A stretch of DNA of 64,000 nt from Crocinitomicaceae bacterium (GTDB taxonomy: Bacteria > Bacteroidota > Bacteroidia > Flavobacteriales_D > Crocinitomicaceae): the NCBI GenBank assembly GCA_018402525.1, contig JAGYIR010000010.1, positions 124,001 through 188,000 of the forward strand, in the 5' to 3' direction. Positions 29,799-39,068 of the stretch are shown here, one piece after another. The notes under the pieces are model-generated. The model had not been told where the DNA came from and did no database searches. It saw only the letters and a list, made by a program, of their open reading frames with translations. Position numbers and translations under genes: made by a program. How positions within the stretch are numbered: the first letter of the stretch is position 1; each line of letters begins with the position of its first letter.

Positions 29799-30176
29799 AT
29801 GGGATTATTCACTAGAAACACAGAGAAAAGTACATTTCCTTGGGAGTACATCACTTCAACAGAACAGTTGACGGAGGTACTTGCAACAACCGAGCAGCAA
29901 CCCGTGCTTTTATTTAAACACAGCACGCGTTGCAGTATTTCAAGTATGGCATTGCATGGTTTTGAGAGAAATTGGCAGGCTGAAGGAAACTTGTGTGGAC
30001 TGTACTTTATTGATTTATTAAAACACCGAGAAGTTTCTAATTTAGTAGCAGAACTAACAGGTATTGCACATCAGTCACCACAAGTGATTGTGATCAAGGG
30101 AAAAGAAATTGTGTACGACGCATCACATTCCTCCATTGACGCTAGAAGAATCGAATCAATCTTGAGGAAAGGATGA
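29799..30176 (+). CDS. ytxJ: Bacilliredoxin-type protein YtxJ
   Basis: 125-residue thioredoxin-like protein. FKHSTRCSISSMA (about residues 44 to 56) is the monothiol active-site segment of the YtxJ family, which acts with bacillithiol in redox control. The DUF2847 core also contains LYFIDLLKHREVSNL and GIAHQSPQVIVIKGKEIVYDASH. Presence in a Bacteroidota genome suggests the organism makes bacillithiol; the bsh genes are not in this window. It follows pheS by one base and overlaps the cyclotransferase gene by 4 bp. Confidence 0.85.
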   Translation: MGLFTRNTEKSTFPWEYITSTEQLTEVLATTEQQPVLLFKHSTRCSISSMALHGFERNWQAEGNLCGLYFIDLLKHREVSNLVAELTGIAHQSPQVIVIKGKEIVYDASHSSIDARRIESILRKG

Positions 30177-31252
30177 AAAAATATATAGTTGTCGGCTTAA
30201 TCGTTCTTGTTGGAGCCGTTTTATTGTTAAGACCATTATTTGGAACAGATGAGATAGCTGCAGGAGAAGGAGATGAATTACCAGCAATTTTTACTTTTCA
30301 AGAGAACTTAGCAACGGTGGGAGACGAGACTGCGCCCCTAGAAATTGAGATTGTCTCAGAGGTGGCTAAACTCGAACTTTTTTACAATGATTCGTTGCTA
30401 AAGACATGGAACGACCCAAAGGAAACGGTGCAGTTTACACTAGAGGCCGGAGCATTTGGCGTGGGAACACGAACGTTGAATTTATTATCTACCCTAAAAG
30501 ACGGATCTTCATTTGTTGATAATAGAATGGTTAGAGTTCTGTCTGATATCATTCCTGTGAAAAAAGTAGCGAAGATCGTCGGTGAGCACCCACACGAAAT
30601 GACGAGTTTTACGCAAGGATTGGAATTTTACAAAGGTAAATTGTACGAGGGGACAGGAGATCCGGGCGACCAGGGTAAAACGGTTGTGGCCGAAGTAGAT
30701 TTAGCGACAGGAAAACACCTGAAATCGATAGGTTTGCAAGCTGGATATTTTGGGGAGGGGATTACTATTCTAAATGACACGCTGTACCAGTTGACTTGGA
30801 AGAATAACAAATGCTACTATTACGACGTCAACACACTGCAGTTGTTGGGCGAATTTAACTACAAAGGCGAAGGTTGGGGACTATGCAACGATGGAACCTC
30901 GTTGATTATGTCTGATGGAACAGAACGTATTGTGTTTAGAAATCCATCGACGTTTGCGATAGAAAGAACGATTGAAGTCTACAATAACGAAGGACCTATT
31001 AACTACCTCAACGAACTGGAATACATTGAAGGAAAAATCTACGCCAACGTGTGGACCACTGCTTCACTTGCAGTGATAGATCCAGCATCAGGGAAGGTTT
31101 TAGAGCAAATAAATGCGAAAGAATTGTTTGAAAAAGGACGAGGTTACGGCGAGGTAATGAACGGGATTGCACACAATGCACAAACTGGAAAAACCTACAT
31201 GACAGGAAAGAATTGGATCAAACTTTTTGAGGTTCAGTTTGTAGAACCCTAA
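30173..31252 (+). CDS. Glutamine cyclotransferase (five-bladed propeller)
   Basis: 359 residues with an N-terminal hydrophobic anchor (IVVGLIVLVGAVLLL). After an Ig-like extension comes the QC propeller: HPHEMTSFTQGLEF, LYEGTGDPGDQG, FGEGITILNDTLYQLTW, GEGWGLCNDGTSLIMSDGT, LNELEYIEGKIYANVW and a final VMNGIAHNAQTGKTYMTGKNW. These match the plant-type glutaminyl-peptide cyclotransferases that make N-terminal pyroglutamate. Probably periplasmic. The stop is interlocked with ftsE over CTAA. Confidence 0.85.
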   Translation: MKKYIVVGLIVLVGAVLLLRPLFGTDEIAAGEGDELPAIFTFQENLATVGDETAPLEIEIVSEVAKLELFYNDSLLKTWNDPKETVQFTLEAGAFGVGTRTLNLLSTLKDGSSFVDNRMVRVLSDIIPVKKVAKIVGEHPHEMTSFTQGLEFYKGKLYEGTGDPGDQGKTVVAEVDLATGKHLKSIGLQAGYFGEGITILNDTLYQLTWKNNKCYYYDVNTLQLLGEFNYKGEGWGLCNDGTSLIMSDGTERIVFRNPSTFAIERTIEVYNNEGPINYLNELEYIEGKIYANVWTTASLAVIDPASGKVLEQINAKELFEKGRGYGEVMNGIAHNAQTGKTYMTGKNWIKLFEVQFVEP

Positions 31253-31947
31253 CCCATCGGGTTAAATTGGTTGATACTAGAGATTTCTTGCACAGTTCCA
31301 TTTGCAACACGTAGCGTCTTACCTGGAAACTTTTCGATGAGCGTCATGTCGTGCGTAGCCATTAACACAGCGGTTTTTTCTTCTTGCGCCACAGCGATAA
31401 GTAAACGCATGATTTCTTCGGAAGTTTCAGGGTCTAAATTTCCAGTGGGTTCATCCGCCAAAATCAACTTAGGGTAATTTAACAAGGCCCGAGCAATAGA
31501 GACACGTTGTTGTTCACCACCTGATAGCGCATAAGGCATCGCATTTATCTTTTGTTCAATACCCACAAGTTGTAAGACTTCTTTGGCACGTTTTTCCATT
31601 AATTTTTTGTCTTTCCATCCTGAAGCACCCATGACAAACATCAGGTTTTTAAGCACTGAACGATCCGTCAACAACTGAAAATCTTGAAACACAATACCAA
31701 TATTTCTTCTCAACTTTGGAATGTCTCGCTTCTTTAATCTATTTAGGTCAAATTCTGCAAGGCGACCCTCACCCAGGGTCAACTTCAGTTCACCGTAAAG
31801 CGTTTTTAACAAACTGCTCTTTCCGCTTCCTGTTTTTCCAATGAGGTAAACAATATCGTTGGAACCAATGGAAATATTAATGTCCTTTAGCACAACAACT
31901 TTATTTTGTTGAATTTCTCCTGATGATATTTCAATAACGTTGTCCAA
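31249..31947 (-). CDS. ftsE: ABC-type ATPase FtsE
   Basis: 232-residue nucleotide-binding subunit of the FtsEX divisome transporter. Walker A GKTGSGKSS, the Q-loop region VFQDFQLL, signature LSGGEQQR, Walker B LILADEPTGNLD and the H-loop MATHD are all present. The frame opens with TTG at 31947 and no nearby ATG gives the expected N-terminus (DNVIEISSGEI...VVLKDINISI), so a TTG start is likely. FtsX is not adjacent. The stop interlocks with the glutamine cyclotransferase gene. Confidence 0.85.
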   Translation of the reverse strand: MDNVIEISSGEIQQNKVVVLKDINISIGSNDIVYLIGKTGSGKSSLLKTLYGELKLTLGEGRLAEFDLNRLKKRDIPKLRRNIGIVFQDFQLLTDRSVLKNLMFVMGASGWKDKKLMEKRAKEVLQLVGIEQKINAMPYALSGGEQQRVSIARALLNYPKLILADEPTGNLDPETSEEIMRLLIAVAQEEKTAVLMATHDMTLIEKFPGKTLRVANGTVQEISSINQFNPMG

Positions 31948-32072
31948 TTTATCTTCTTTTGTGTAAAGGTGCTAAATGACAAGCAAAGAATCACTCATGA
32001 CAATGAAATAATCTTAACAAGATTGCGTTTAAAACTTTTAAACTCTCTCTCCAAAACCCGCATCAAGTAAGT

Positions 32073-32080
32073 TAATTTTG
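32073..32080 (+). promoter_or_regulatory. Candidate Bacteroidota -7 box for the TPR gene
   Basis: TAATTTTG fits the TAnnTTTG -7 consensus and lies 20 bp before the ATG of the large TPR gene. A conserved -33 TTTG could not be located with confidence. Confidence 0.4.
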
Positions 32081-32100
32081 CTTGATTAAACGCAGTTGAT

Positions 32101-35100
32101 ATGAACAGAATTCTCTTTATTCTATTTTTAATGTGCAGCTCTCTGACTTATTCTCAGTCAACAGAGAAGTATGATGGAGAATATGAGAATTTTTACCGAG
32201 CCGAAGAATTGTACCAAAAGGAACAATACGGTGCAGCACGGAGAGAGTTTAGGATCTTTTTAGACGGGTTCAATAAGCCAACAGACCCCATGTATATCAA
32301 GGCGCTGTTCTACGAAGCGATCTCAGCATTAGAATTGTACAACAACGATGCAGAGAACATGCTGTTGGAATTTAACCGCAATTATCCTGAAAGCATTTAT
32401 AAAAAGACCATTTACTTCCGACTTGGAAAGCACTATTATTATAAAAAGGATTTCGAGGATGCGCTCGTGTGGTTCAATAAAATTTCGGCACAAGATGTCG
32501 AAGAGGATGAGCGTGATGAATACAATTTTAAGGTCGGATATGCCAACTTCAAGGAAGAAAAATATGAAGAAGCAAGAAATGCATTTCATGAAGTAAAAGA
32601 TGGTGACTCACAATACACAGCGCCAGGATTGTACTATTATTCACATATCGCCTACCAAAACAAGAACTATGAAACCGCCCTCAATGGCTTTTTAAAATTG
32701 GAGAACGATCCTAAGTTTGGGGCAATTGTACCTTACTACATTGCGCAAATTTATTACCTGCAAGAAAAATACGAGGAAGTAACGACGTACGCAGCGAAGA
32801 TTAAATCAAATGAGAGCATTGTCAACGAAAAGAACATGAACCACCTCATTGGTGACGCATACTACCGTACAGAAAAGTACGAAGAGGCAGTACCATTTTT
32901 AGAGAAGTACGATAAGGAAGCAACGACGACGCGTGACGAGGATTATCAACTGGGATATGCTTATTACAAAAGTAAAGCGTATGAAAAAGCGATTCGCTTG
33001 TTTGATCGTGTAAAAAAAGTGGAAGATAGTTTGGGGCAGGTGGCGTATTACCACATTGGTCAGTGCTTGTTGGCGCTGGACAATAAAGTTTCAGCTCGAT
33101 CTGCGTTTGAAGATGCAGCAAAAATGGAGATGGACCCAATTGTGCAGGAGGATGCGTTATATAATTACGCAATTTTATCGTACAAATTGGACATCAACCC
33201 TTACAACGAAGCGGTTGAGGCCTTTGAAATGTACTTGAACAAGTTTCCGAATTCTCCAAGACGAGATGATGTTTACCAGTATTTGGTCAATGTTTATATG
33301 AGTACAAATAGCTATGAAAAGGCACTTGCTTCACTTGATAAGATCCCGCAAAAAGACATTCGCTTAAAAACGGCCTATCAACACGTGGCGTTTAATCAAG
33401 GGGTGCAGCGATTCCAAAACAGTGATTTTACAGGAGCGATTGCATCGTTTAAATTGGTGGATAAATTTCCAGTAGATGTGAATCTTTCAGCGCAAGCGGC
33501 TTATTGGATAGCTGATGCCCACTTTCGTTCTAACAACTACAATCAAGCGATTGATGCATACAAAAAGTTTGCTGTTCTACCAGGTATAAAAGACAAGTCG
33601 CTACAAGCCGAAGCACAATACAACATTGGTTATGCGTATTTGGAGTTAAAGGAATTGGAAAAATCAATAGAGGCGTTTCGTGTGTTTACACAAGCTGATC
33701 CGATTCATCCCCCTAAAAAGTCCGACGCCTTGATGCGCATTGCTGACAACTATTTCGTACTGAAAGAAAATGAATTGGCAGTAAAGCATTATCAAGATGT
33801 AGTTGCTTTGCGTGCAGGAAATGAAGACCAAGCATTGTTCTATATGGCGAAGACGTATGGTTACATGCTGGGGATGTCCAGTCAGAAAATTGCGCGATTA
33901 CAAGATCTTTTGGATAACTACCCTAGCTCAAAATACATACAACCAGGTGTTTACGAAATTGCGGAAAGCTATAAAGTTGACGGTAAATGGGACCAAGCAA
34001 TGAAATACTACAAAAAAATAGTATTTGATTACCCAAGCTCGCAACAAGTGGTGCAGGCAAAACTCAATATCGCCGACATTTATTACAAACAAGGAAACTA
34101 CACCAAGTCAGCGGAAGAGTATACATCTGTTTTAGATAAACATTCTGCAGATCAAGCAGTTTGTGAAAAGGCAGCGCGCGGAATAATTGATATCTATAAA
34201 GTGACCAATCAACAAGATAAAGTCGGTGCAATAGCGGCAAAATATCCATGTGCAAACTTTACTGAGGATGAGCAAGAGGATATTTATTATACACCAGCCA
34301 TGGACGCCTACAATGCTGACGAGTATGAATTATCGATAGGTTTGTTTGAAAAGTATCTGGCGAATTACCCCAACGGTAAATATGCGAACGAAGTAAAAAA
34401 CTACATAGCTGACGCCCACTACCAAACAGGCAATATGGTCGAAGCTGTCAGGATTTACAGAGAAACACTCGAAGGACCAAACACAGGTTTCACAGAAAAA
34501 GCAGCAGCACGAGTATCATTTCACTTGTACAATGAAGAACAGTATGCAGAGGTAATTCCTTATTATGAACGATTGGAGGTTGTAAGCTCAACTCCAGAGG
34601 TTATTTTCAATGCACGAATAGGTGTAATGCGAAGTGCGTTTTTAACGGAGAATTGGAGTAAATCGGCAGCGTATGCTGAAAAAGTATTGACAAATTCCTC
34701 CATGAATGAATCAATAGCGCTAGAGGCATACTACGCAAAAGGAATGGCGAATTATTACCGAAAGAATTATGACGAAGCAAAATCAGCGCTAGTCTGGGTA
34801 ATTAAAAACACGACAACAGTGAAAAGTGCTGAAGCACGATACGCTCTAGCAGACAGTTACTTTCAGCAGGATTATTTGGAAAATGCCAACGATGAGGTAA
34901 CGGGTATTTTAAAACAAAAACCGGCATACAACTATTGGATTGCTAAAGGGTTGATTTTACGTTCACGTATATACATCAAACAAAACAACTTATTCGAAGC
35001 AGAACAAACGTTAAAGTCAGTTATTGAGCATTATCCAAACAGTGATGATGGAATACTCGACGAGGCAAATGAGTTGTGGAACGAGCTGATGCAACTTAAG

Positions 35101-35163
35101 GATACGCCTAAGAACGTGACACCAGATACGAACCCAATAATTGAAGTCAACGATGGAAATTAA
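32101..35163 (+). CDS. Large TPR protein, cell envelope
   Basis: 1020 residues with a signal peptide (LFILFLMCSSLTYSQ) and no lipobox. Almost the whole mature protein is tetratricopeptide/YfiO-like repeats, for example YKKDFEDALVWFNKIS, YKSKAYEKAIRLFDRV, FRSNNYNQAIDAYKKFA and YRKNYDEAKSALVWV. It is likely a periplasmic protein-interaction scaffold. The downstream barrel gene starts right after its stop, suggesting a fixed pair in one operon; such TPR/barrel pairs occur widely in Flavobacteriia, but their task is not known. Confidence 0.8.
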   Translation: MNRILFILFLMCSSLTYSQSTEKYDGEYENFYRAEELYQKEQYGAARREFRIFLDGFNKPTDPMYIKALFYEAISALELYNNDAENMLLEFNRNYPESIYKKTIYFRLGKHYYYKKDFEDALVWFNKISAQDVEEDERDEYNFKVGYANFKEEKYEEARNAFHEVKDGDSQYTAPGLYYYSHIAYQNKNYETALNGFLKLENDPKFGAIVPYYIAQIYYLQEKYEEVTTYAAKIKSNESIVNEKNMNHLIGDAYYRTEKYEEAVPFLEKYDKEATTTRDEDYQLGYAYYKSKAYEKAIRLFDRVKKVEDSLGQVAYYHIGQCLLALDNKVSARSAFEDAAKMEMDPIVQEDALYNYAILSYKLDINPYNEAVEAFEMYLNKFPNSPRRDDVYQYLVNVYMSTNSYEKALASLDKIPQKDIRLKTAYQHVAFNQGVQRFQNSDFTGAIASFKLVDKFPVDVNLSAQAAYWIADAHFRSNNYNQAIDAYKKFAVLPGIKDKSLQAEAQYNIGYAYLELKELEKSIEAFRVFTQADPIHPPKKSDALMRIADNYFVLKENELAVKHYQDVVALRAGNEDQALFYMAKTYGYMLGMSSQKIARLQDLLDNYPSSKYIQPGVYEIAESYKVDGKWDQAMKYYKKIVFDYPSSQQVVQAKLNIADIYYKQGNYTKSAEEYTSVLDKHSADQAVCEKAARGIIDIYKVTNQQDKVGAIAAKYPCANFTEDEQEDIYYTPAMDAYNADEYELSIGLFEKYLANYPNGKYANEVKNYIADAHYQTGNMVEAVRIYRETLEGPNTGFTEKAAARVSFHLYNEEQYAEVIPYYERLEVVSSTPEVIFNARIGVMRSAFLTENWSKSAAYAEKVLTNSSMNESIALEAYYAKGMANYYRKNYDEAKSALVWVIKNTTTVKSAEARYALADSYFQQDYLENANDEVTGILKQKPAYNYWIAKGLILRSRIYIKQNNLFEAEQTLKSVIEHYPNSDDGILDEANELWNELMQLKDTPKNVTPDTNPIIEVNDGN

Positions 35164-35164
35164 C

Positions 35165-36868
35165 ATGAAGAAGACACTATACCTCTTATTTTTGGTGAGC
35201 TCTTTCTGGGTTTCCGGACAGAATGGAGTTGATCTAACTGCCGATGGTGATAGAACGGTGGAGAAAGCGTATCGCATTTCAAGGGTTCCCTTAATACTTG
35301 ATACCACAATTTCTACTGTGGAAATTGAATACCCTTTGCTAGTTTTAAAATATGAAACGAAGACAGAGGTCGAACAAATCAATCCTGCATCAATAAAAAC
35401 GATTGATAAATTGCCCGAACTGTACAATACGTACATCAAACTGGGGGTTGGTACGAAGCTTATGCCACTCGGAGAAATATATTACGACGCGGACCGTTCG
35501 CGCAAATTCATCTATGGTGCCCATTTAAAGCATTTGAGTTCATTTGGCGACATTAAAGATTATTCTCGTTCCCAATTCGACAGAACTAAGTTTGGGGTTT
35601 ATGGAGGGATAAACGAACGACGCTATACCGTCCGTGCAGACATCAATTACAACAATCAAGGTTTACATTATTACGGAATTTCAGACACGCTTAATATTCC
35701 TGGGGATAGCATTGCTCAGCGCTATAGTGATTTTGGAATTTCTGGAAAATACATTTCACATATTAAGGACAGTGCAAAGGTAAATTACAGCATTGGTTTG
35801 AAGTACAACAATTACCAATCGAAAAGACCAGAACGAGAAGCAGATCAATACTGGAGGGCTCGAGAGAATTTCTTTGGCGTTGAAACAGGTGTTTGGTACA
35901 AGTATGGAAAGGAAACGTATGCATTGGATTTCGACATCCGAAACAATAATTACAAATACGGAGAAAAGTATAAAAGCTTGACAGGATTGGATACTGGGTT
36001 AGTGCTGTCAAACACAATTATTAACCTTCGACCACACATTACAACGCGTCTCCAAAATGATCGATTTAAAGCAAAGGTAGGCGTTGACGTGGCTTTGGAT
36101 GTGCACAATGTGACAAAGGCGTATGTGTTTCCATTGGCGGAAGTGAAATACAGTATGTTTAATGATATTTTCATTCCTTACTTAGGAGTTCGAGGAGGAA
36201 TTAACCAAACGACCTTTAAAAGCTTAACGCAGGAAAATGAATTTTTACTACCCAATGTTGCGTTGAATAACGAAAAAACAGCGATTGATTTTTACGGAGG
36301 GATAAAAGGAACCCTGAGTAAACGAATGAGTTTTAATGCCGGAATTAGTTTTGCAAATGTGCGTGACAAAGCACTTTTCGTGACAGATACAATTCACTCA
36401 ATGCGCAATAAGTTTGATGTCATTTACGATACGATCACTGTAACAACTGTGGAAGGAGGTATTTCTTATCAACTCAAAGAGAAAATTAAGATAGACGCCA
36501 TTGGTCGTTTCTATTCATATTCTGCGCTGAATAATACATACGCATGGAACTTACCAAGATTGGAGATTATTCTAAGAGGAGCTTACAACCTGTATGAAAA
36601 GTTTTACTTCAACTTGGACCTTACCTTGCAAGAGGGAAGAAGGGCATTGGTGTACGAAGATGGACCAGGCATTACGCAAGAAAGCGGTCAATTCATAGAA
36701 TCAATGACCTTTATTGCAGACGTGAATTTGGGTGTTGAATACCGCTACAACAAAAGAATTTCAGCCTTCATTCAGTTCAACAACCTCGCCGCACAAAGAT
36801 ACATCAGATGGCATAATATGCCCGTGCAGGGATTCCAGTTCTTGGGTGGGGTAACGTATAGATTTTAA
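35165..36868 (+). CDS. Outer-membrane beta-barrel protein (TonB-receptor-like, without plug)
   Basis: 567 residues from ATG 35165 (MKKTLYLLFLVSSFWVSGQ signal peptide); an ATG at 35153 overlapping the TPR gene is an alternative. The long series of amphipathic strands ends YIRWHNMPVQGFQFLGGVTYRF, with a terminal Phe, as in barrels. There is no recognisable plug domain at the N-terminus, so it is not a standard TonB receptor. It begins just after the TPR gene. Its stop interlocks with lspA over TTAA. Confidence 0.75.
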   Translation: MKKTLYLLFLVSSFWVSGQNGVDLTADGDRTVEKAYRISRVPLILDTTISTVEIEYPLLVLKYETKTEVEQINPASIKTIDKLPELYNTYIKLGVGTKLMPLGEIYYDADRSRKFIYGAHLKHLSSFGDIKDYSRSQFDRTKFGVYGGINERRYTVRADINYNNQGLHYYGISDTLNIPGDSIAQRYSDFGISGKYISHIKDSAKVNYSIGLKYNNYQSKRPEREADQYWRARENFFGVETGVWYKYGKETYALDFDIRNNNYKYGEKYKSLTGLDTGLVLSNTIINLRPHITTRLQNDRFKAKVGVDVALDVHNVTKAYVFPLAEVKYSMFNDIFIPYLGVRGGINQTTFKSLTQENEFLLPNVALNNEKTAIDFYGGIKGTLSKRMSFNAGISFANVRDKALFVTDTIHSMRNKFDVIYDTITVTTVEGGISYQLKEKIKIDAIGRFYSYSALNNTYAWNLPRLEIILRGAYNLYEKFYFNLDLTLQEGRRALVYEDGPGITQESGQFIESMTFIADVNLGVEYRYNKRISAFIQFNNLAAQRYIRWHNMPVQGFQFLGGVTYRF

Positions 36869-37563
36869 AGGCTTTCCTCAGTTGACTCCTCAGCTGGCGC
36901 CACTTCTTCTGGAGTAGTTTCAACTTCTTTTTTCTTAGGAAAGTACTTGCGCTGACGAATAAAAATTAGCAGTACACCACTCGTAATAGAAGCATCGGCA
37001 ACGTTCCAAATGGCAGGAAACACTTCGCTTCCACCAAGCCATGGAATCCACTCAGGCCAAGAGGCCTCGAATTTAAACATGTCCACTACATTGCCCATTA
37101 GAAATCCAGTGTGTCGGGTTTCTGTTTCGCCAAAAAAGCCACAATCAGAAACTACTCCTGAGCCCTCTAAATGATTAAACACCATACACGGATCATAAGG
37201 AAATGCAAAGTCATAGAACATGGAATCGATTAGGTTGCCTGTAGCACCTGCGAAAACTAGACCTATAGCAATCAAGAATTCTAAGCGCACACCCTTTTTT
37301 GCTTGTAGAATCCAGTAATAAACCAACGCACTGATCGCAATAACTCGAAAAATGCTGAGCGCCAGCTTATGCCACATTTGTGAACCGAAAGTTGTGCCAA
37401 ATGCCATCCCTTGGTTTTCGATATATTGGAGAATGAACCAATCCCCAAAAAGAGGTAAAGACTCACCAGGTTCGAACGTTGATTTTATATAGACTTTTAG
37501 AACTTGATCAAAAATCAGTATTAGCAATACAATGATTGCAACGACAAACAATTTTTTTTTCAT
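36865..37563 (-). CDS. lspA: Signal peptidase II (lipoprotein signal peptidase)
   Basis: 232 residues from ATG 37563 (MKKKLFVVAIIVLLILIFDQ); the longer open frame would start at TTG. Four membrane helices. The two catalytic aspartates are in GNLIDSMFYD and NVADASIT, and ENQGMAFG is the conserved first-loop motif. The loop between the catalytic residues is enlarged and holds two Cys (YDPCMVF, VSDCGFF), and a Glu/Pro-rich cytoplasmic tail ends the protein. Many Bacteroidota enzymes have such a long loop. It is the enzyme that matures the lipoproteins of this window. Confidence 0.92.
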   Translation of the reverse strand: MKKKLFVVAIIVLLILIFDQVLKVYIKSTFEPGESLPLFGDWFILQYIENQGMAFGTTFGSQMWHKLALSIFRVIAISALVYYWILQAKKGVRLEFLIAIGLVFAGATGNLIDSMFYDFAFPYDPCMVFNHLEGSGVVSDCGFFGETETRHTGFLMGNVVDMFKFEASWPEWIPWLGGSEVFPAIWNVADASITSGVLLIFIRQRKYFPKKKEVETTPEEVAPAEESTEESL

Positions 37564-37567
37564 TCGA

Positions 37568-37942
37568 TTATCCTTGCGCGTTCTTCGCTTCAATGCTCAA
37601 AGTAGCATGCGGAACTAGTTTCAACCGTTCTTTTTGAATTAATTTTCCAGTCACACGGCAAATTCCATACGTCTTATTTTCGATACGAATCAAAGCGTTT
37701 TGTAAACTTTCTATGAATTTTTCTTGGCGCGAGGCTAGTTGAGCAACTTCTTCACGAGACAAGGTGTCTGAACCGTCTTCCATCATGTTAAACGTTCTTC
37801 CCGTATCATTTGTTCCGTGATCATCGTTGTGTGAAAGCGAACCTTTCAGTAGGGCCAAGTCCTCTTTTGCCTCCTCCACTTTTCTTAAAATTAGCTCTTT
37901 AAACTCCGCTAAATCACTATCTGAATATCTCGCTGTTGCCAT
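37568..37942 (-). CDS. TraR/DksA family protein lacking the zinc finger
   Basis: 124 residues. A helical hairpin (about 10 to 85) is followed by the DksA C-terminal segment YGICRVTGKLIQKERLKLVPHATLSIEA. Only one of the four usual zinc-finger Cys is present (YGIC), as in the Bacteroidota branch of this family. The role is presumably RNA polymerase secondary-channel regulation, not shown here. It lies 4 bp upstream of lspA, so the two form a likely operon. Confidence 0.8.
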   Translation of the reverse strand: MATARYSDSDLAEFKELILRKVEEAKEDLALLKGSLSHNDDHGTNDTGRTFNMMEDGSDTLSREEVAQLASRQEKFIESLQNALIRIENKTYGICRVTGKLIQKERLKLVPHATLSIEAKNAQG

Positions 37943-38059
37943 GGTATTTATCGTTTAATTTGATTGATTTTATTTTAGAAATCAATTTGAAAGTTTAAAT
38001 ATAGAATTCTACTCAATACGAACCAATAAAGAGCGGATAAAAAATGTATCTTCGTTCTT

Positions 38060-39031
38060 GTGATACAGTTATTTTTTGGAAATAGATCCTTTTCGTTACT
38101 TCTTCTTCCGGTAATTATTGCTGGTTATTATTGGAGCAACAGTATTTTTCAATTTCACGTGTCAAGCGAACTAATGAACCTTGGTATGTGGGGAAACATT
38201 GCCCGCCAAAACCACTGGGTATTTCAATTGGGAGCTTTTGCAATCATTTTGATGAACGCATTGCTTTTGAATACCATTTTCAACCGCAATGAATTTATGG
38301 AAAGAAACAGCTACTTGGTGCCATTTTTTTACGTGGTGTTTATGAGCTTTTTTCATTCTTTTTATTTTTTAGAAGGACTGTCCATTGCCCAAAGTTTCAT
38401 GGTTTTGATGCTTTATCAGCTATTTAAGTTAAACCAAAATGAAGACGGAAGAAGAGCAACGTTCAATGTTGGGCTTTTTTATGGAGTAGCTTGTACTTTT
38501 TTTCCAGTACTGATGTTGGGGTTTCCCTTTGTTTTTTGGATGGTATGGGTCATGCGACCGTTTGTATTACGGGAGTCAATGCTTATTGCAGCTGGATTTA
38601 TTGTTCCCATTTTGTACAGCGGGGTTTATAGTTTGTTTGTAAAAACGCGCCTCGATAAAACCGAGTTTAGCAGTTCATCAACCGAGCTACATTGGTTAAA
38701 CACCTTGGTTTTGATTGTAGGTGTTACAATCCTTGTAATGCTAAGTTTAAGGGGGATTTACGCTAAGATTTCGGCAAGTTCTATTCGCATGAAAAAATTA
38801 TTCAGACTACTTCTTCTTTTTGTAGTCATGAGTGTTTTAATTGTTCTTATCGATTTCTTTCTTTTTCATAAGGTAGAACCCATTGGAATACTTTTGGCGC
38901 TCATAGTGTTGCTTTTACCGTACGGATTTGGAGAAAAAAAACAAAAGGTGCTTCCCTCCGTATTATTTTACCTCATCTTTTTCTATTCTCTTACTAAGTT
39001 TTTTATTCCTTTTGAGTCAATAACTTTCTAA
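38060..39031 (+). CDS. Polytopic membrane protein, DUF6427-like
   Basis: 323 residues with about nine hydrophobic helices (for example LLLLPVIIAGYYW, AFAIILMNALLL, PVLMLGFPFVFWMVWVMRPFV, VLIVLIDFFLFH). The start is GTG at 38060. The NxxFxxRN segment (FNRNEFMERNSYLVPFFYV) resembles a Flavobacteriia membrane family often placed near pur genes. No function is known. A -7-like TATCTTCG lies at 38047..38054. Confidence 0.6.
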   Translation: MIQLFFGNRSFSLLLLPVIIAGYYWSNSIFQFHVSSELMNLGMWGNIARQNHWVFQLGAFAIILMNALLLNTIFNRNEFMERNSYLVPFFYVVFMSFFHSFYFLEGLSIAQSFMVLMLYQLFKLNQNEDGRRATFNVGLFYGVACTFFPVLMLGFPFVFWMVWVMRPFVLRESMLIAAGFIVPILYSGVYSLFVKTRLDKTEFSSSSTELHWLNTLVLIVGVTILVMLSLRGIYAKISASSIRMKKLFRLLLLFVVMSVLIVLIDFFLFHKVEPIGILLALIVLLLPYGFGEKKQKVLPSVLFYLIFFYSLTKFFIPFESITF

Positions 39032-39037
39032 TTATCG

Positions 39038-39045
39038 TAATTTTG
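39038..39045 (+). promoter_or_regulatory. Candidate Bacteroidota -7 box for purQ-purD
   Basis: TAATTTTG matches TAnnTTTG. A TTTG lies at 39011..39014, 23 bp upstream, as a possible -33 element. The box sits 23 bp before the purQ ATG. Confidence 0.45.
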
Positions 39046-39068
39046 TACTAACCAATTGAAATGATAAA

